This document shows, one piece after another, positions 36,351 through 45,249 of a stretch of 61,641 bases of DNA. Both the position numbers and the translations under genes were made by a program. The first letter of the stretch is position 1. Every line of letters starts with the position of its first letter. This stretch comes from a virus. The notes under the pieces are model-generated. The model did not search any database, was not told the DNA's origin, and saw only the letters and a list, made by a program, of their open reading frames with translations. Location of the stretch: IMG/VR virus record IMGVR_UViG_3300049893_001527, positions 1-61,641 of that record; one strand, written 5' to 3'.

Positions 36351-36610
36351 CTAGTAGCTAATACATCTAATAAATCTTCTGGTAGGACACGCATGGGTGA
36401 TTTAGTGTTATATTTTTGGGTTTCTTCTTCTAACAAGGCAACCACTTTGTTTGCTACAGACCTAATCCAATCTACTTTGGGCCCTTCCGGGGTTTCCCCG
36501 GCCATGATGGCTTTTAGCAGTTTAGCGCGTTCGTCTTTGGAAATAGTAATGGATGTATGTAACGCTTGGGTGATTTTGTAGAAATCATACGATATTTGTT
36601 CTGGTGTCAT
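36326..36610 (-). CDS. Hypothetical minus-strand protein, 94 residues
   Basis: A soluble helical protein (SYDFYKITQALHTSITISKDERAKLL) in reverse orientation, converging on the membrane-protein gene with a 25-nt overlap. Its start overlaps the region just before the next plus-strand gene. No family recognised; it looks like a solitary inserted gene. Confidence 0.6.
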   Translation of the reverse strand: MTPEQISYDFYKITQALHTSITISKDERAKLLKAIMAGETPEGPKVDWIRSVANKVVALLEEETQKYNTKSPMRVLPEDLLDVLATSYRWLKEE

Positions 36611-36623
36611 TGACTAAAACCCC

Positions 36624-36631
36624 TAATCTTT
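36624..36631 (+). promoter_or_regulatory. Late-promoter-like element TAATCTTT, 13 nt before an ATG
   Basis: In CCCCTAATCTTTCTAAC followed by the ATG at 36637, the same spacing and the same CCCC flank as at 32091. Confidence 0.55.
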
Positions 36632-36636
36632 CTAAC

Positions 36637-37626
36637 ATGATAGTTCAGACCGTCACACATGGGATTTTCCAGTCAGATATAGTTATTAGGTCTGCTATCG
36701 TGCAGGGTTTGGCATATTTGCGCGAATCCCCATGGTTGTTAGATTACGTGTTTGCGTATTTGCCACATGATGATTTGACTAGTAATTCTTGGGGGTTAGA
36801 AGAACTTAATAAAGCCAAAGAATGGTTTTTGCGAACCCAAATCCAAGTTCGATTAGGGTTTGATTCAGCAGAACCGCCCCGTACCCCTACAGTAGTAATA
36901 GTATTAGACGATTCTAGTGAAGCCGCGACTACTTTAGGGGATGTTTCAGCCCAAGGGGTAGAAGAAACCACAGATTTCTATGACTATGTTATCAAACCTA
37001 ATATAATATTAGGACCATTTACTCCAAAATCCTTTGATTCTACTACTGGTTTAGTGGTTTTACCAGACGACTTAGACACTACCAACATACATGAATCAAT
37101 GTATTTGATGGATAATGTAAATAAAGTAGCTTATTCTATTAATACAGTTGACATAGGACAAGAATTCTATATAGATGAAGATGTAAGGGCGAATTTTACT
37201 AACGCAACCATTATTTCTCAGAATTCCCTACATAAAGTGCAATTGGAATCCCTAGTAGAACGAGAAGTCTACCGTTTGGAGCTATTTTGCTCTAGTTCTA
37301 CGACTAATTTGATTTATTTGCATTCTATTATTAAGTTTATCCTATTACGTTATAGACAATCGCTGTTGGAAAAGCGTGGATTTGAGCGTAGTAACTTTTA
37401 TTCAACTGGTTTGCGTCTATTTAGGGATGACTTACCGGAAATTATATATACTAGGTCTATTGTTTTGGCTGGTTATGTCGTACAATATTGGCCAAAAGAA
37501 GTAACTGGCATGATAGACGGCTTACATATTGGGACTTTCAAAATCAAAGACGGTCCAGCGTCCCCGGATGCCTTGGAAACACAAATAGTTGACCAAGGTT
37601 GGGAAATGGAAAACGATTCTTGGTAA
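36637..37626 (+). CDS. Tail-block structural protein before the sheath gene
   Basis: 329 residues from the ATG at 36637, preferred because it lies 13 nt after a TAATCTTT element; a GTG at 36604 would extend into it. Mixed fold, with NLIYLHSIIKFILLRYRQSLLEKRGFE and IIYTRSIVLAGYVVQYWPKEV in the C-terminal half. Position two genes before the sheath suggests a tail-terminator or neck protein; no family identified. Confidence 0.65.
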   Translation: MIVQTVTHGIFQSDIVIRSAIVQGLAYLRESPWLLDYVFAYLPHDDLTSNSWGLEELNKAKEWFLRTQIQVRLGFDSAEPPRTPTVVIVLDDSSEAATTLGDVSAQGVEETTDFYDYVIKPNIILGPFTPKSFDSTTGLVVLPDDLDTTNIHESMYLMDNVNKVAYSINTVDIGQEFYIDEDVRANFTNATIISQNSLHKVQLESLVEREVYRLELFCSSSTTNLIYLHSIIKFILLRYRQSLLEKRGFERSNFYSTGLRLFRDDLPEIIYTRSIVLAGYVVQYWPKEVTGMIDGLHIGTFKIKDGPASPDALETQIVDQGWEMENDSW

Positions 37627-37629
37627 AGG

Positions 37630-37637
37630 TAATCTAA
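37630..37637 (+). promoter_or_regulatory. Late-promoter-like element TAATCTAA abutting a start codon
   Basis: Directly followed by ATG at 37638; a second in-frame ATG lies 14 nt from the first base, at 37644, which would be the start of a leaderless message. Confidence 0.5.
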
Positions 37638-37643
37638 ATGGCT

Positions 37644-39224
37644 ATGGATACTAAAGATAAAATTAATCAATTTGAACAACGTTTGGCTTCTTTAGCGAAG
37701 GGTTTGGGCGGGGGTTTACCGTCAGACCAAGAAATCCATGATATAACAGAAGAAAAGGGTAGGGCACAATCCCTACAAACTAAACAGGGTGAATCAATGT
37801 CAGGACAAGATGAATTTGGGGCAGTATTTCAAGCTTTAATGTCGTTGAAGAAATCCGAAGATTTTATATTAAATAAACAAGAAGATTTAATAGATTTAAA
37901 GAATTCAAATGATCCAGACAAACGCTTTAAGTCCGTAGGTGGCAAAGGCGCAGTAGTACCAGAAGACAAAAAGGCCAAAGTAATACCTGCACCGGGTTCT
38001 GGTGGTAAGAAATCAAAGGGTCGTCCCGGCAAAAGAGTTAAGCCCAACACTAAGGCTGTATCTACCAAGGTTACTAGAGTAACTGTTACTATAGCCAAGA
38101 ATGAAGATTGTATGGATTGTCATGGAACTGGCACTATACCAACCGCTTGCCCTAGTTGTGTTACTGAACCCATAGACAATACTTACGAGGAAGTTACTAA
38201 ACCTATAGGTGATGCACCAGACAACACTTATGGGGAAGGTTTTGACCAATTGACTCAGGGTTCCGAAGCGGCCCCTGCGCCAGAAGTAATGGATTCGTTA
38301 ACTGATGGCGTAGATGAATCTGATGCCAGAGAAACAATGGCAGAACTGAAACTATCTGAATTTACTGGTGTTTTTGAGGCTTTGGCTAAGGGTGGAGCTA
38401 AGTGGTCCCAAAGGGATATGATTAGAACAGGTGGTGTCCCAAAAGCTGCTATGACGGCTACTGGTTCTGATGTTCCTGCTCCTAAAACGGATCCGGGTTT
38501 GGGAACAAGAACAATAGATTTGGGTGACCAACCAACTGAAAGCGTAGCTTTAGCTCAACCACAACCAAAGTCTACATTACCTACTACTCCTAAAGCTGGT
38601 GGTAGTGTAGTTAGAACAACTGGCAAAATTGGCCCAACTAAAATAGATTTTACTGGTGGCGGACAACCTTTACAAGTACAAGAAAACGTTGGTGGCCGAG
38701 GAAATAAAGCGCCTACTACCCCACCCATTCCAACACCCGCGGGTAAAACGCACCAAAAGGGCGTTCCGGGTTCTCAAGCGGCAGTAGGAACAAAACCGGG
38801 ATTTGTTGGTCAAATGGTTAATAAAGTAAAGGGAGTATTAGGCAAAAGCAATGGTAAGCCAGTACCAGAACCAGCGGCTAAGTTAGATGCCCATACCGAA
38901 CAATTTAAAGCCCAAAACGATGAATTAGAGTCCAAGCAAAGGGCTAAACAAGCTATAGCAGAACACCGGAAAAAAATATTAGGTAAGTCATTGGGGCCAG
39001 TACCGGTTAAGACACAAGAACATCATTTAGATAATGGTCAACCATTACAAAAAACCCCCAATTCCGACCCATTTGCGGCAATATGGGCTTGTTTAAATAA
39101 TAATAATTTAGATAAGAATTGTGGTGCTGCGCCAATGTCGGCCCCTAATCCGGCGATAGCCAAGTCAGAAATACCTAATTTATTAAGACAATTAGCAGAA
39201 TTAGCCAAAAAAGAAGGCTTGTAA
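37644..39224 (+). CDS. Proline/lysine-rich virion-block protein with a DnaJ-like zinc finger
   Basis: 526 residues from 37644 (528 from 37638). Mostly disordered Pro, Gly, Lys and Thr-rich sequence. The ordered feature is CMDCHGTGTIPTACPSC at about residues 155-172, matching half of a DnaJ CxxCxGxG zinc-finger repeat. An amphipathic end (SEIPNLLRQLAELAKKEGL) follows. Function unknown; the zinc site may be a partner-binding module. Confidence 0.65.
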   Translation: MDTKDKINQFEQRLASLAKGLGGGLPSDQEIHDITEEKGRAQSLQTKQGESMSGQDEFGAVFQALMSLKKSEDFILNKQEDLIDLKNSNDPDKRFKSVGGKGAVVPEDKKAKVIPAPGSGGKKSKGRPGKRVKPNTKAVSTKVTRVTVTIAKNEDCMDCHGTGTIPTACPSCVTEPIDNTYEEVTKPIGDAPDNTYGEGFDQLTQGSEAAPAPEVMDSLTDGVDESDARETMAELKLSEFTGVFEALAKGGAKWSQRDMIRTGGVPKAAMTATGSDVPAPKTDPGLGTRTIDLGDQPTESVALAQPQPKSTLPTTPKAGGSVVRTTGKIGPTKIDFTGGGQPLQVQENVGGRGNKAPTTPPIPTPAGKTHQKGVPGSQAAVGTKPGFVGQMVNKVKGVLGKSNGKPVPEPAAKLDAHTEQFKAQNDELESKQRAKQAIAEHRKKILGKSLGPVPVKTQEHHLDNGQPLQKTPNSDPFAAIWACLNNNNLDKNCGAAPMSAPNPAIAKSEIPNLLRQLAELAKKEGL

Positions 39225-39231
39225 TAAGCCC

Positions 39232-39239
39232 TAATCTAA
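39232..39239 (+). promoter_or_regulatory. Late-promoter-like element TAATCTAA before the tail sheath
   Basis: 33 nt before the ATG at 39265, with a GGAGA site between. The AATCTAAGGT context equals that at 18791. Confidence 0.5.
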
Positions 39240-39264
39240 GGTATGTTTACGGAGATTTAATAAA

Positions 39265-42192
39265 ATGGCCCAATCATTTACTACGGACGATGGCAGCATA
39301 TTAATTATTCCCGGGGCTTATCCTCAAGTCAAGGTTCAAAAGACCAATGCTGGTTTAGCGGCAGTAGGGGTATTAGCTTTGGTAGGGGAAGCCGATGCTG
39401 GTCCAGATCATTCCGCTGAATCTGATTTATCAGAAGTCTTTTTCGGACCAGACCAAGAAGCAGATGTAGTAGCTAAATATAAGTCAGGTAACCTAGTAGA
39501 TGCTTTCCGTGCAGCAGTAGCAGCGGCTAATGACCCAGCTATTACCGGGGCTCCTACTGGTGTTTATCTATTAAAGACCAATGTAAGTGGTAAGGCTCAA
39601 TCTGAAATGGATCGGGCTGGTTTGACGGATTATGCTGTATTAGCTGATAAAACATATGGTAAAACTGGTAACTTTTTGTATTGGAACGTCCAAACCGATA
39701 CTGCCGAATCTGCGCCTACTACCGGTAATTTCGTTTATGTACCATTTATTACATTAACTGCTCCTAGCCCAATTTGGCACGTAAATGGTGGGACAGCCCT
39801 TTCACACGCAAATATTGGTACAACTGGCCAATCACCAAATGAATTTGTACGCCAAATTAACGTTAACTTAACTGGTGTAATGGCTACTGGTGGTACTAAT
39901 CGTAATGTATTGTCATCTTTCGTAGATGCAAATACATTAGCTTTAAACGTAACTGCTGGAAATGACGCGGTTATTACTGGTAGCGTAGCATGGGGAACCA
40001 ATCCAACTGCCGGGGATATCTTAATTATTGCCAAGGCTACCGATGGTATTACTGGCGTAGCTCAAGCATCGGTATTATTGGGTGCTGGTAATGCAAATTG
40101 GGGTGCATGGATTGTAACTAGCGCAACCAATACAACTATTAACGTAACCAAAATCAGGGATATGAATGCTGCTACCGTAACAGCGCCAGCAAACGTAGTA
40201 GCTACTGCGGTAGATACTGAACACACCGATATCTTGGTATTTGCTCCGGTTGTAGTAAAGAATATGACCGGCACAAATCGTAGTATTCTAACTGGTAAGG
40301 TAGGTAATGCCATTAGTTGTGTAGCGTCTGGTTCAACTTTGACTGTTACATTGGCTAGCGGTTGGGCTTCTAGACCACAAATCGGTGACATAGCTTATTT
40401 GGCTTCTACGGCAACTGGTATTGCTGGTGCGGCTACTGCAAGTCCTGCGCCAACTGCTAACGAAAACGTTGGTTGGTGGGAAGTAACTAGTTCAACCACT
40501 ACTACGGTTACATTAAATGCATTAAACGGTCAAACTCCCGGTAATGATGCCGGAACCGTTCAAGGCGTAACTGATTTAGTGGTTTACCGTCCCACAATAG
40601 ACGGTACTGGCAAAACAATGGAAATTGCTGGTACAAGTCTAACCGATTTCGTTAAGACTACTGGTGGGGCAGCCGTAAGCTGGATTTCTACTGCTGGAAG
40701 TCCTTATGTAATAACGTCTACTGCCGAACAAACACAAACCCTAAATGTATTACGTTCAACTGACACTACCAATGAAGAAATCACCGAAGGTGGTACGGTA
40801 GTATTGAAACTAGGGTATGAAGGTTCCGGCGCAAGCACCGTAACTATTACAAATACTCAACTATCCACTAGCGTAACTGGTGGAACTGGTACTAACCAAA
40901 CCTTATTGTTCAAGGATTTCACTACAGTAGCGGCTTTGGCTACTTATTTAAATAACCAAACAGGATATACTTGTGAAGTTGGTTCAGCATTAGTAGGCCA
41001 ACTACCACTACAAAAGGTATTCCTAGTAGCGGACGTACAAACAAAGAAATCCGTGTTAGATTTGGGTACTTACGGCATTTTGGGTACTTACGATGGTGCA
41101 ATGCCATGCCGTATCAAGCACGACGCTTACGCTTTCAATGAAGAACTAATGGCTGTAAGTGCCTCAGTCCAACTAGGGACAGACGATGACGGGTCAATCA
41201 AGCGGGACCAAGGATTACCTGAATCTACTATTGACCCTGTTACTGGCCAACCATTTAATACATTCTTAAGTGGTGGAACCAAGGGCTCAACTACTAATAC
41301 ATTAGTAGACGGTGCCATTGACGCTTGCGAATCCCTACGTTTGAATTTCTTGGTTACTCTATTTAGCCAAGACGCTACAGACGACATAGCAGAAAACTTG
41401 ACAGAATCAGGTTCTACTTATACTATTGACTCTATCAATGCATTAGTAAAGACACACGTAATTAAAATGTCTACTACTAAGCGTCGTCGCCACCGTCAAG
41501 GATGTGTTTCAAAGCGTGGTAGCTTTACAGAAGCTAAGACTGCTGCTAATAACTTGGCTAACTACCGTGTAAATTGTGCATTCCAAGATGTAAAACAATT
41601 AGATTCAACTGCTACTATCAAGCAATTCCACCCTTGGATGGGTTCAGTATTAGCTGCTGGTATGCAAGCTGCTGCCTTTAACAAATCAATCCTAAACAAA
41701 GGTATTAATTGTTCAGGGATTTTGATGGGCGACGGGTCATTTAATGACCAATTGGATTCTGACCTAGAATCAGCCCTAAAGAATGGTTTATTGGTGGCTC
41801 GTAGAACGGAAGACGGACGCTTGGTATGGGTAGCAGACCAAACTACTTATGCTACGGATTCAAATTTCGTTTACAATTCAATGCAAGCCATTTATTGTGC
41901 GGATATCGTATCGTTGTCAACCGCACAACGTATGGAACGTGCATTCGTAGGGGAATCTCTAGCCGATGTTTCAGCTACGGCTGCATTATCATTCTTGAAG
42001 GGCGTAATGTTGGATTTCCTACGCCTAAAGCTAACTGTAGGGGATGATGAAGCGCCACTAGGTTTCCGTAATGCCCGTATTCAAATCAGCGGTAATACAA
42101 TGAAAGTATCGCTAGAAGTCAAACTAGCTACCGCTATCGTATTTATCCCAATCAGTTTCTTGGTAACAGAAGTACAATCTTCCGCAGGTTAA
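39265..42192 (+). CDS. Contractile tail sheath protein
   Basis: 975 residues. The conserved sheath body is in the C-terminal third: SGILMGDGSFNDQLDSDLES, NGLLVARRTEDGRLVWVADQ, TYATDSNFVYNSMQAIYCAD and MERAFVGESLADVS, ending with a beta region (IQISGNTMKVSLEVKLATAI). The N-terminus DGSILIIPGAYPQVKVQK is typical of sheath openings. A long beta-rich insertion (about 130-560) with repeated TVTLASG-type strands likely decorates the tail surface. Defines the phage as a myovirus. Codon bias and Shine-Dalgarno are strong. Confidence 0.88.
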   Translation: MAQSFTTDDGSILIIPGAYPQVKVQKTNAGLAAVGVLALVGEADAGPDHSAESDLSEVFFGPDQEADVVAKYKSGNLVDAFRAAVAAANDPAITGAPTGVYLLKTNVSGKAQSEMDRAGLTDYAVLADKTYGKTGNFLYWNVQTDTAESAPTTGNFVYVPFITLTAPSPIWHVNGGTALSHANIGTTGQSPNEFVRQINVNLTGVMATGGTNRNVLSSFVDANTLALNVTAGNDAVITGSVAWGTNPTAGDILIIAKATDGITGVAQASVLLGAGNANWGAWIVTSATNTTINVTKIRDMNAATVTAPANVVATAVDTEHTDILVFAPVVVKNMTGTNRSILTGKVGNAISCVASGSTLTVTLASGWASRPQIGDIAYLASTATGIAGAATASPAPTANENVGWWEVTSSTTTTVTLNALNGQTPGNDAGTVQGVTDLVVYRPTIDGTGKTMEIAGTSLTDFVKTTGGAAVSWISTAGSPYVITSTAEQTQTLNVLRSTDTTNEEITEGGTVVLKLGYEGSGASTVTITNTQLSTSVTGGTGTNQTLLFKDFTTVAALATYLNNQTGYTCEVGSALVGQLPLQKVFLVADVQTKKSVLDLGTYGILGTYDGAMPCRIKHDAYAFNEELMAVSASVQLGTDDDGSIKRDQGLPESTIDPVTGQPFNTFLSGGTKGSTTNTLVDGAIDACESLRLNFLVTLFSQDATDDIAENLTESGSTYTIDSINALVKTHVIKMSTTKRRRHRQGCVSKRGSFTEAKTAANNLANYRVNCAFQDVKQLDSTATIKQFHPWMGSVLAAGMQAAAFNKSILNKGINCSGILMGDGSFNDQLDSDLESALKNGLLVARRTEDGRLVWVADQTTYATDSNFVYNSMQAIYCADIVSLSTAQRMERAFVGESLADVSATAALSFLKGVMLDFLRLKLTVGDDEAPLGFRNARIQISGNTMKVSLEVKLATAIVFIPISFLVTEVQSSAG

Positions 42193-42207
42193 TAGGAGCA
42201 AATAAAT

Positions 42208-43794
42208 ATGCCTAGTTCAACAAATTGGAGAGAAACAACCGCTTTACCTACTACCCGTTATCAACCGGGGGTAGTAGTGCATAACGGGTGTTTGGTAGTA
42301 GCTGGTGGCGCTAGTTCTTTAACGCCTAGTGCTTATGGTGCTTTGGCAACAGTTATTACTGCTAAAATAACTGGTAGCGGGGAACTAGGTACTTGGACTA
42401 GCTGTACCAGTTTACCAGCGGCACAAATCCCAGCCGATACAGTAGCTCTTAATGGATTTATTTATTTGATTGGGGCGGCTAGAGGGGCATTAAGTAACCG
42501 TACCGTACAATATGGTCGTTTATTGCCAAATGGTCAAATTAATTCATGGGCTACCCAACAATTACCATTTGATGCGGTAGTAACTAAAGTATTAGTTAAC
42601 CGTAATCAAATATTTGCTTTCGGAACAGACGGTGCCTCTACTCAAATCTGGAAAGCCGCTGTCAATAGTGACGGTACGTTTGGACGTTGGACTAGTGCAG
42701 GAACTTTGCCAACCGCCAACCTAACTCCAAAATCAGTATGGCTAGTAGATAATAAAGTATGGCTACATTTGGATGGTGGTACGGTTTATGTAGGTAATAT
42801 GGATTCTACCGATGGTGTTGGTGGATGGGTTACAGTTAGCCCACCAGTAACATTGGCTGGTGCAGAATTAATATTAACCAAAAACCGGGTATATTTGATG
42901 GGTGGAGCCAATACTACCCCTGAAATAGATATTGCCGTAGTAGCCAAAGCTAATTTGGTAGACGGTGAAACCCTAACAATTTCAGATGGTTTGCGTACAG
43001 AAGTCTTTGAATTTGACGTAGCTGGGGACGGGGTTGTAGCTGGTAGAGTACAAGTAAACGTTTCAGCAGACGTTACAGCAGAAGACGTAGAGGCTAGACT
43101 AATTACTGCAATCAACGGGACGAGCCTAGCGGTTACAGCCAGCAACGGTGGGGCCGGTGTAGTGGCTGTCCTACGGGACAGCGTAGGATTCCTAAGTGCC
43201 GATGACACGGTGGCGGACGATGCGTTCACGGTTACCAGCGTAACGGCGGCTGGGGGTCAAATGGTTGCTTATAGTATGGAATTAGATTCCAGAGGGCAAC
43301 CAAGAACATTGACTTGGGATAATGAAACTCCGCTATTAGCTAGCAGACAATCACCTAAGATAGTAGTAGACGATAGTTCTAAGTATTGCTGGGTATTAGG
43401 TGGATTAGTAGGAAGTCCAGAAATCGACATTACTGTAGTTGCTAAGGCAAGTTTGGCCGATACCGATACTTTGACTATTTCAGATGGGATTGTAACTAAA
43501 GTATTCGAATTCGATACTGCTGGTGACGGTGTAACTTCTGGTAGAGTACAAGTAAACGTTTCAACAGACGTTACAGCAGAAGATGTAGAAGCCCGTTTGA
43601 TTACAGCGATTAACAACACAACCTTGGACGTAACTGCTGCTAATAGTGGGGCAGGTAAGGTTGCAGTAAGTAGGGATACTCCGGGGACGTTGGTAATTAC
43701 AGAATCAGTAATAAATGCTGGTTTTACCGTAACAGCAGCTAATCAAAGGTCAACACCGCTATTAGCGAATAACGTATATGTAAGAATGCTGTAA
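42208..43794 (+). CDS. Kelch-type propeller with a duplicated beta-domain, between sheath and tube
   Basis: 528 residues. Residues 1-240 contain five or so kelch-like repeats (RYQPGVVVHNGCLVVAGG, ADTVALNGFIYLIGAA, GRWTSAGTLPTANLTPKS), a beta-propeller. Residues about 245-350 and 405-520 are two copies of one domain beginning PEIDI and containing TLTISDG, VFEFD, AGDGV, GRVQVNVS and DVTAEDVEARLITAIN. The repeated domain resembles a segment of the last gene (FEFDDNAAVTPGNISVTLDV). Sheath and tube genes are normally adjacent; an extra surface protein here is likely a tail decoration or receptor/carbohydrate binder. Confidence 0.8.
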   Translation: MPSSTNWRETTALPTTRYQPGVVVHNGCLVVAGGASSLTPSAYGALATVITAKITGSGELGTWTSCTSLPAAQIPADTVALNGFIYLIGAARGALSNRTVQYGRLLPNGQINSWATQQLPFDAVVTKVLVNRNQIFAFGTDGASTQIWKAAVNSDGTFGRWTSAGTLPTANLTPKSVWLVDNKVWLHLDGGTVYVGNMDSTDGVGGWVTVSPPVTLAGAELILTKNRVYLMGGANTTPEIDIAVVAKANLVDGETLTISDGLRTEVFEFDVAGDGVVAGRVQVNVSADVTAEDVEARLITAINGTSLAVTASNGGAGVVAVLRDSVGFLSADDTVADDAFTVTSVTAAGGQMVAYSMELDSRGQPRTLTWDNETPLLASRQSPKIVVDDSSKYCWVLGGLVGSPEIDITVVAKASLADTDTLTISDGIVTKVFEFDTAGDGVTSGRVQVNVSTDVTAEDVEARLITAINNTTLDVTAANSGAGKVAVSRDTPGTLVITESVINAGFTVTAANQRSTPLLANNVYVRML

Positions 43795-43802
43795 ATGGAA
43801 GC

Positions 43803-43810
43803 TAATCTTA
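43803..43810 (+). promoter_or_regulatory. Late-promoter-like element TAATCTTA before the tail tube
   Basis: In the gap before the tail tube, 26 nt from the ATG at 43829. Confidence 0.5.
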
Positions 43811-43828
43811 GGGGATAAGGTAGATTAA

Positions 43829-44296
43829 ATGGGTACTACAGCTAAAACAATGACGGGGGCGCGGGCCCGTTTGATAGTGGATGGGAAATTGATAGGTATT
43901 TTCCAAGAATGCCGTTATGCCTTACAATTCCATTCTGCCCCGGTATATATATTAGGTAATTATGCTCCCCAAGAAATTACCTTAACGAGTCAGGAACCAG
44001 TAACGGTAGTTTGTACGGGTTGGCGTGTAATAGATTTAGGGCCACATTCCGCCCAAGGCGGCAAAGTCCCGCGCCTACAAGACCTATTGCAGCATGAAGA
44101 CATAAGTATCTCGATTTTTGATCGTCAAACAAATAAAGAAATAATGACAGTAGTAGGTGTAAGACCGACCGGATATAGTACAGACCTAGCAACAGGAAAT
44201 CAACAACGAATTACAGTAACATTCCAAGGATTAAAACTAAGCGACGAAACAGGCGACCAAGACGATATCGGTGGAGTAAAATACGGGACTCCTTAA
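43829..44296 (+). CDS. Tail tube protein
   Basis: 155 residues. ARARLIVDGKLIGIFQECRYAL, PVYILGNYAPQEITLTSQEPVTV and GNQQRITVTFQGLKLSDE give the two-sheet tube fold typical of myovirus tubes (gp19-like). It follows sheath and kelch genes and ends at a palindrome plus a strong terminator, closing the tail block. Forms the inner hollow tube inside the sheath. Confidence 0.82.
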   Translation: MGTTAKTMTGARARLIVDGKLIGIFQECRYALQFHSAPVYILGNYAPQEITLTSQEPVTVVCTGWRVIDLGPHSAQGGKVPRLQDLLQHEDISISIFDRQTNKEIMTVVGVRPTGYSTDLATGNQQRITVTFQGLKLSDETGDQDDIGGVKYGTP

Positions 44297-44356
44297 CTAA
44301 TTAGTTAAATCCCGGCAATTTAAACCCCCGATATCCAAGCGGTATCGGGGGTTTAG
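44293..44356 (+). terminator. Terminator closing the structural block
   Basis: A TTAACTAATTAGTTAA palindrome overlaps the tail-tube stop (44293-44308). A 12-bp stem AAACCCCCGATA (44322-44333) with TATCGGGGGTTT (44343-44354) follows, then AGTTTT. The stem is strong, though the T-run is short. Confidence 0.85.
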
Positions 44357-44400
44357 TTTTATAGAGTTTAGACAAATGTAGGGCCCGGGTGCGACGGGAG

Positions 44401-44429
44401 TTGACACCCGGGGGTCGTAGTGGTAGGGT
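44401..44429 (+). promoter_or_regulatory. Sigma70-like promoter of the RNA island
   Basis: TTGACA (44401-44406), 17-nt spacer ending TGG, TAGGGT (44424-44429), shortly before the first tRNA gene. A short hairpin GCGGTT/AACCGC lies in the predicted leader. Confidence 0.7.
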
Positions 44430-44489
44430 GGTTGTGTTGGCGCGGTTGGCAGCAAGAACCGCTACAACGGTGAAAACTGAATAGCAAGT

Positions 44490-44562
44490 GCATTGTGATG
44501 CGATTGGTATCGCAGTTACGCTGTCTACGTAATGAAAGCGGGTTCGATTCCCCTACAATGCG
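44490..44562 (+). tRNA. tRNA-Asp(GTC)
   Basis: Acceptor GCATTGT/ACAATGC, anticodon stem TTACG/CGTAA around loop CTGTCTA. The T stem has one C-C mismatch. No CCA is encoded, as in the rest of the island. Confidence 0.85.
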
Positions 44563-44572
44563 TGTGTTTTAT

Positions 44573-44643
44573 GCGCGTATCGTCTAATGGCAAGACTGGA
44601 GCCTCCAAAACTCTTAACGTGGGTTCGATTCCTACTGCGCGCG
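44573..44643 (+). tRNA. tRNA-Trp(CCA)
   Basis: Acceptor GCGCGTA/TGCGCGC, D stem GTCT/AGAC, anticodon loop CTCCAAA, T arm GTGGG-TTCGATT-CCTAC. Confidence 0.85.
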
Positions 44644-44764
44644 TTTTTGGGTCGTATAAAGTGTAACAAATACGCTCTTAGCAAATGGTTTGACAAATGT
44701 CAAACAAATACTAGGGGAGATATTGGTCGTCCTATTTCGGACAATCCAATCCCAAAATTATTAC

Positions 44765-44848
44765 AGGGGTATAGTCTAATTGGCAAGACAGCGGGCTTTG
44801 ACCCCGCCGGGCGGAAGCCCATTCTAGGTTCGAATCCTAGTACCCCTT
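44765..44848 (+). tRNA. tRNA with anticodon TTG (Gln) but a long variable arm
   Basis: Acceptor AGGGGTA/TACCCCT, D stem GTCT/AGAC, anticodon stem GCGGG/CCCGC with loop CTTTGAC. The A1-U72 pair suits Gln. The variable region is 16 nt with a GGGC-GGAA-GCCC stem, a size normally found only in Leu, Ser and Tyr tRNAs. Confidence 0.8.
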
Positions 44849-44850
44849 TT

Positions 44851-45249
44851 ATGAAACTACTAGTAACTGGTGACCGTAATTATACTAATTATAGTATAGT
44901 ATACGAAACAATTAAAATAATACAACCAACATTAGTAATACATGGTGCTTGTAAAGGGCTGGATTTGTTGGCTGATAAAGCCGCTAAAGCATTATGTATT
45001 AAAACACATTCAGAACCGGCCAAATGGGACACTTATAAGAAAGCGGCTGGTCCTATTAGAAATCGGGTTATGTTGGAAATGAAACCGGATTTAGTAGTTG
45101 GTTTTCACGATAATATAGCGTCATCGAGTGGCACAAAGGATATGTTGACAGCAGCCATCAACGCTGGTACAGTTGTCTGGCTGGTGCAACGAGGATTGTA
45201 TTACCCGCTTAAATCCATACCGGATTTAGTAGACCTAATGGTGGAATAA
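44851..45249 (+). CDS. SLOG-superfamily (DUF2493-like) protein
   Basis: 132 residues from ATG 44851, directly after the tRNA. MKLLVTGDRNYTNYSIVYETI is the YspA/DUF2493 SLOG opening (GDRxYT, nucleotide-type Rossmann), followed by VIHGACKGLDLLADKAAK, NRVMLEMKPDLVVGFHDN and a glycine-rich turn. SLOG domains bind nucleotides or nucleotide-derived signals; some sense ADP-ribose-type ligands in defence. Role here is unknown. Confidence 0.85.
   Translation: MKLLVTGDRNYTNYSIVYETIKIIQPTLVIHGACKGLDLLADKAAKALCIKTHSEPAKWDTYKKAAGPIRNRVMLEMKPDLVVGFHDNIASSSGTKDMLTAAINAGTVVWLVQRGLYYPLKSIPDLVDLMVE

Noticed and set aside
44644-44764. Possible tRNA between tRNA-Trp and the TTG tRNA
   Set aside because: Some pairing (TTTGACA/TGTCAAA, TTGG/CCAA) is present, but no cloverleaf with a T arm and anticodon could be drawn. 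The long frame reading through the tRNA genes is spurious; the real gene starts at 44851.
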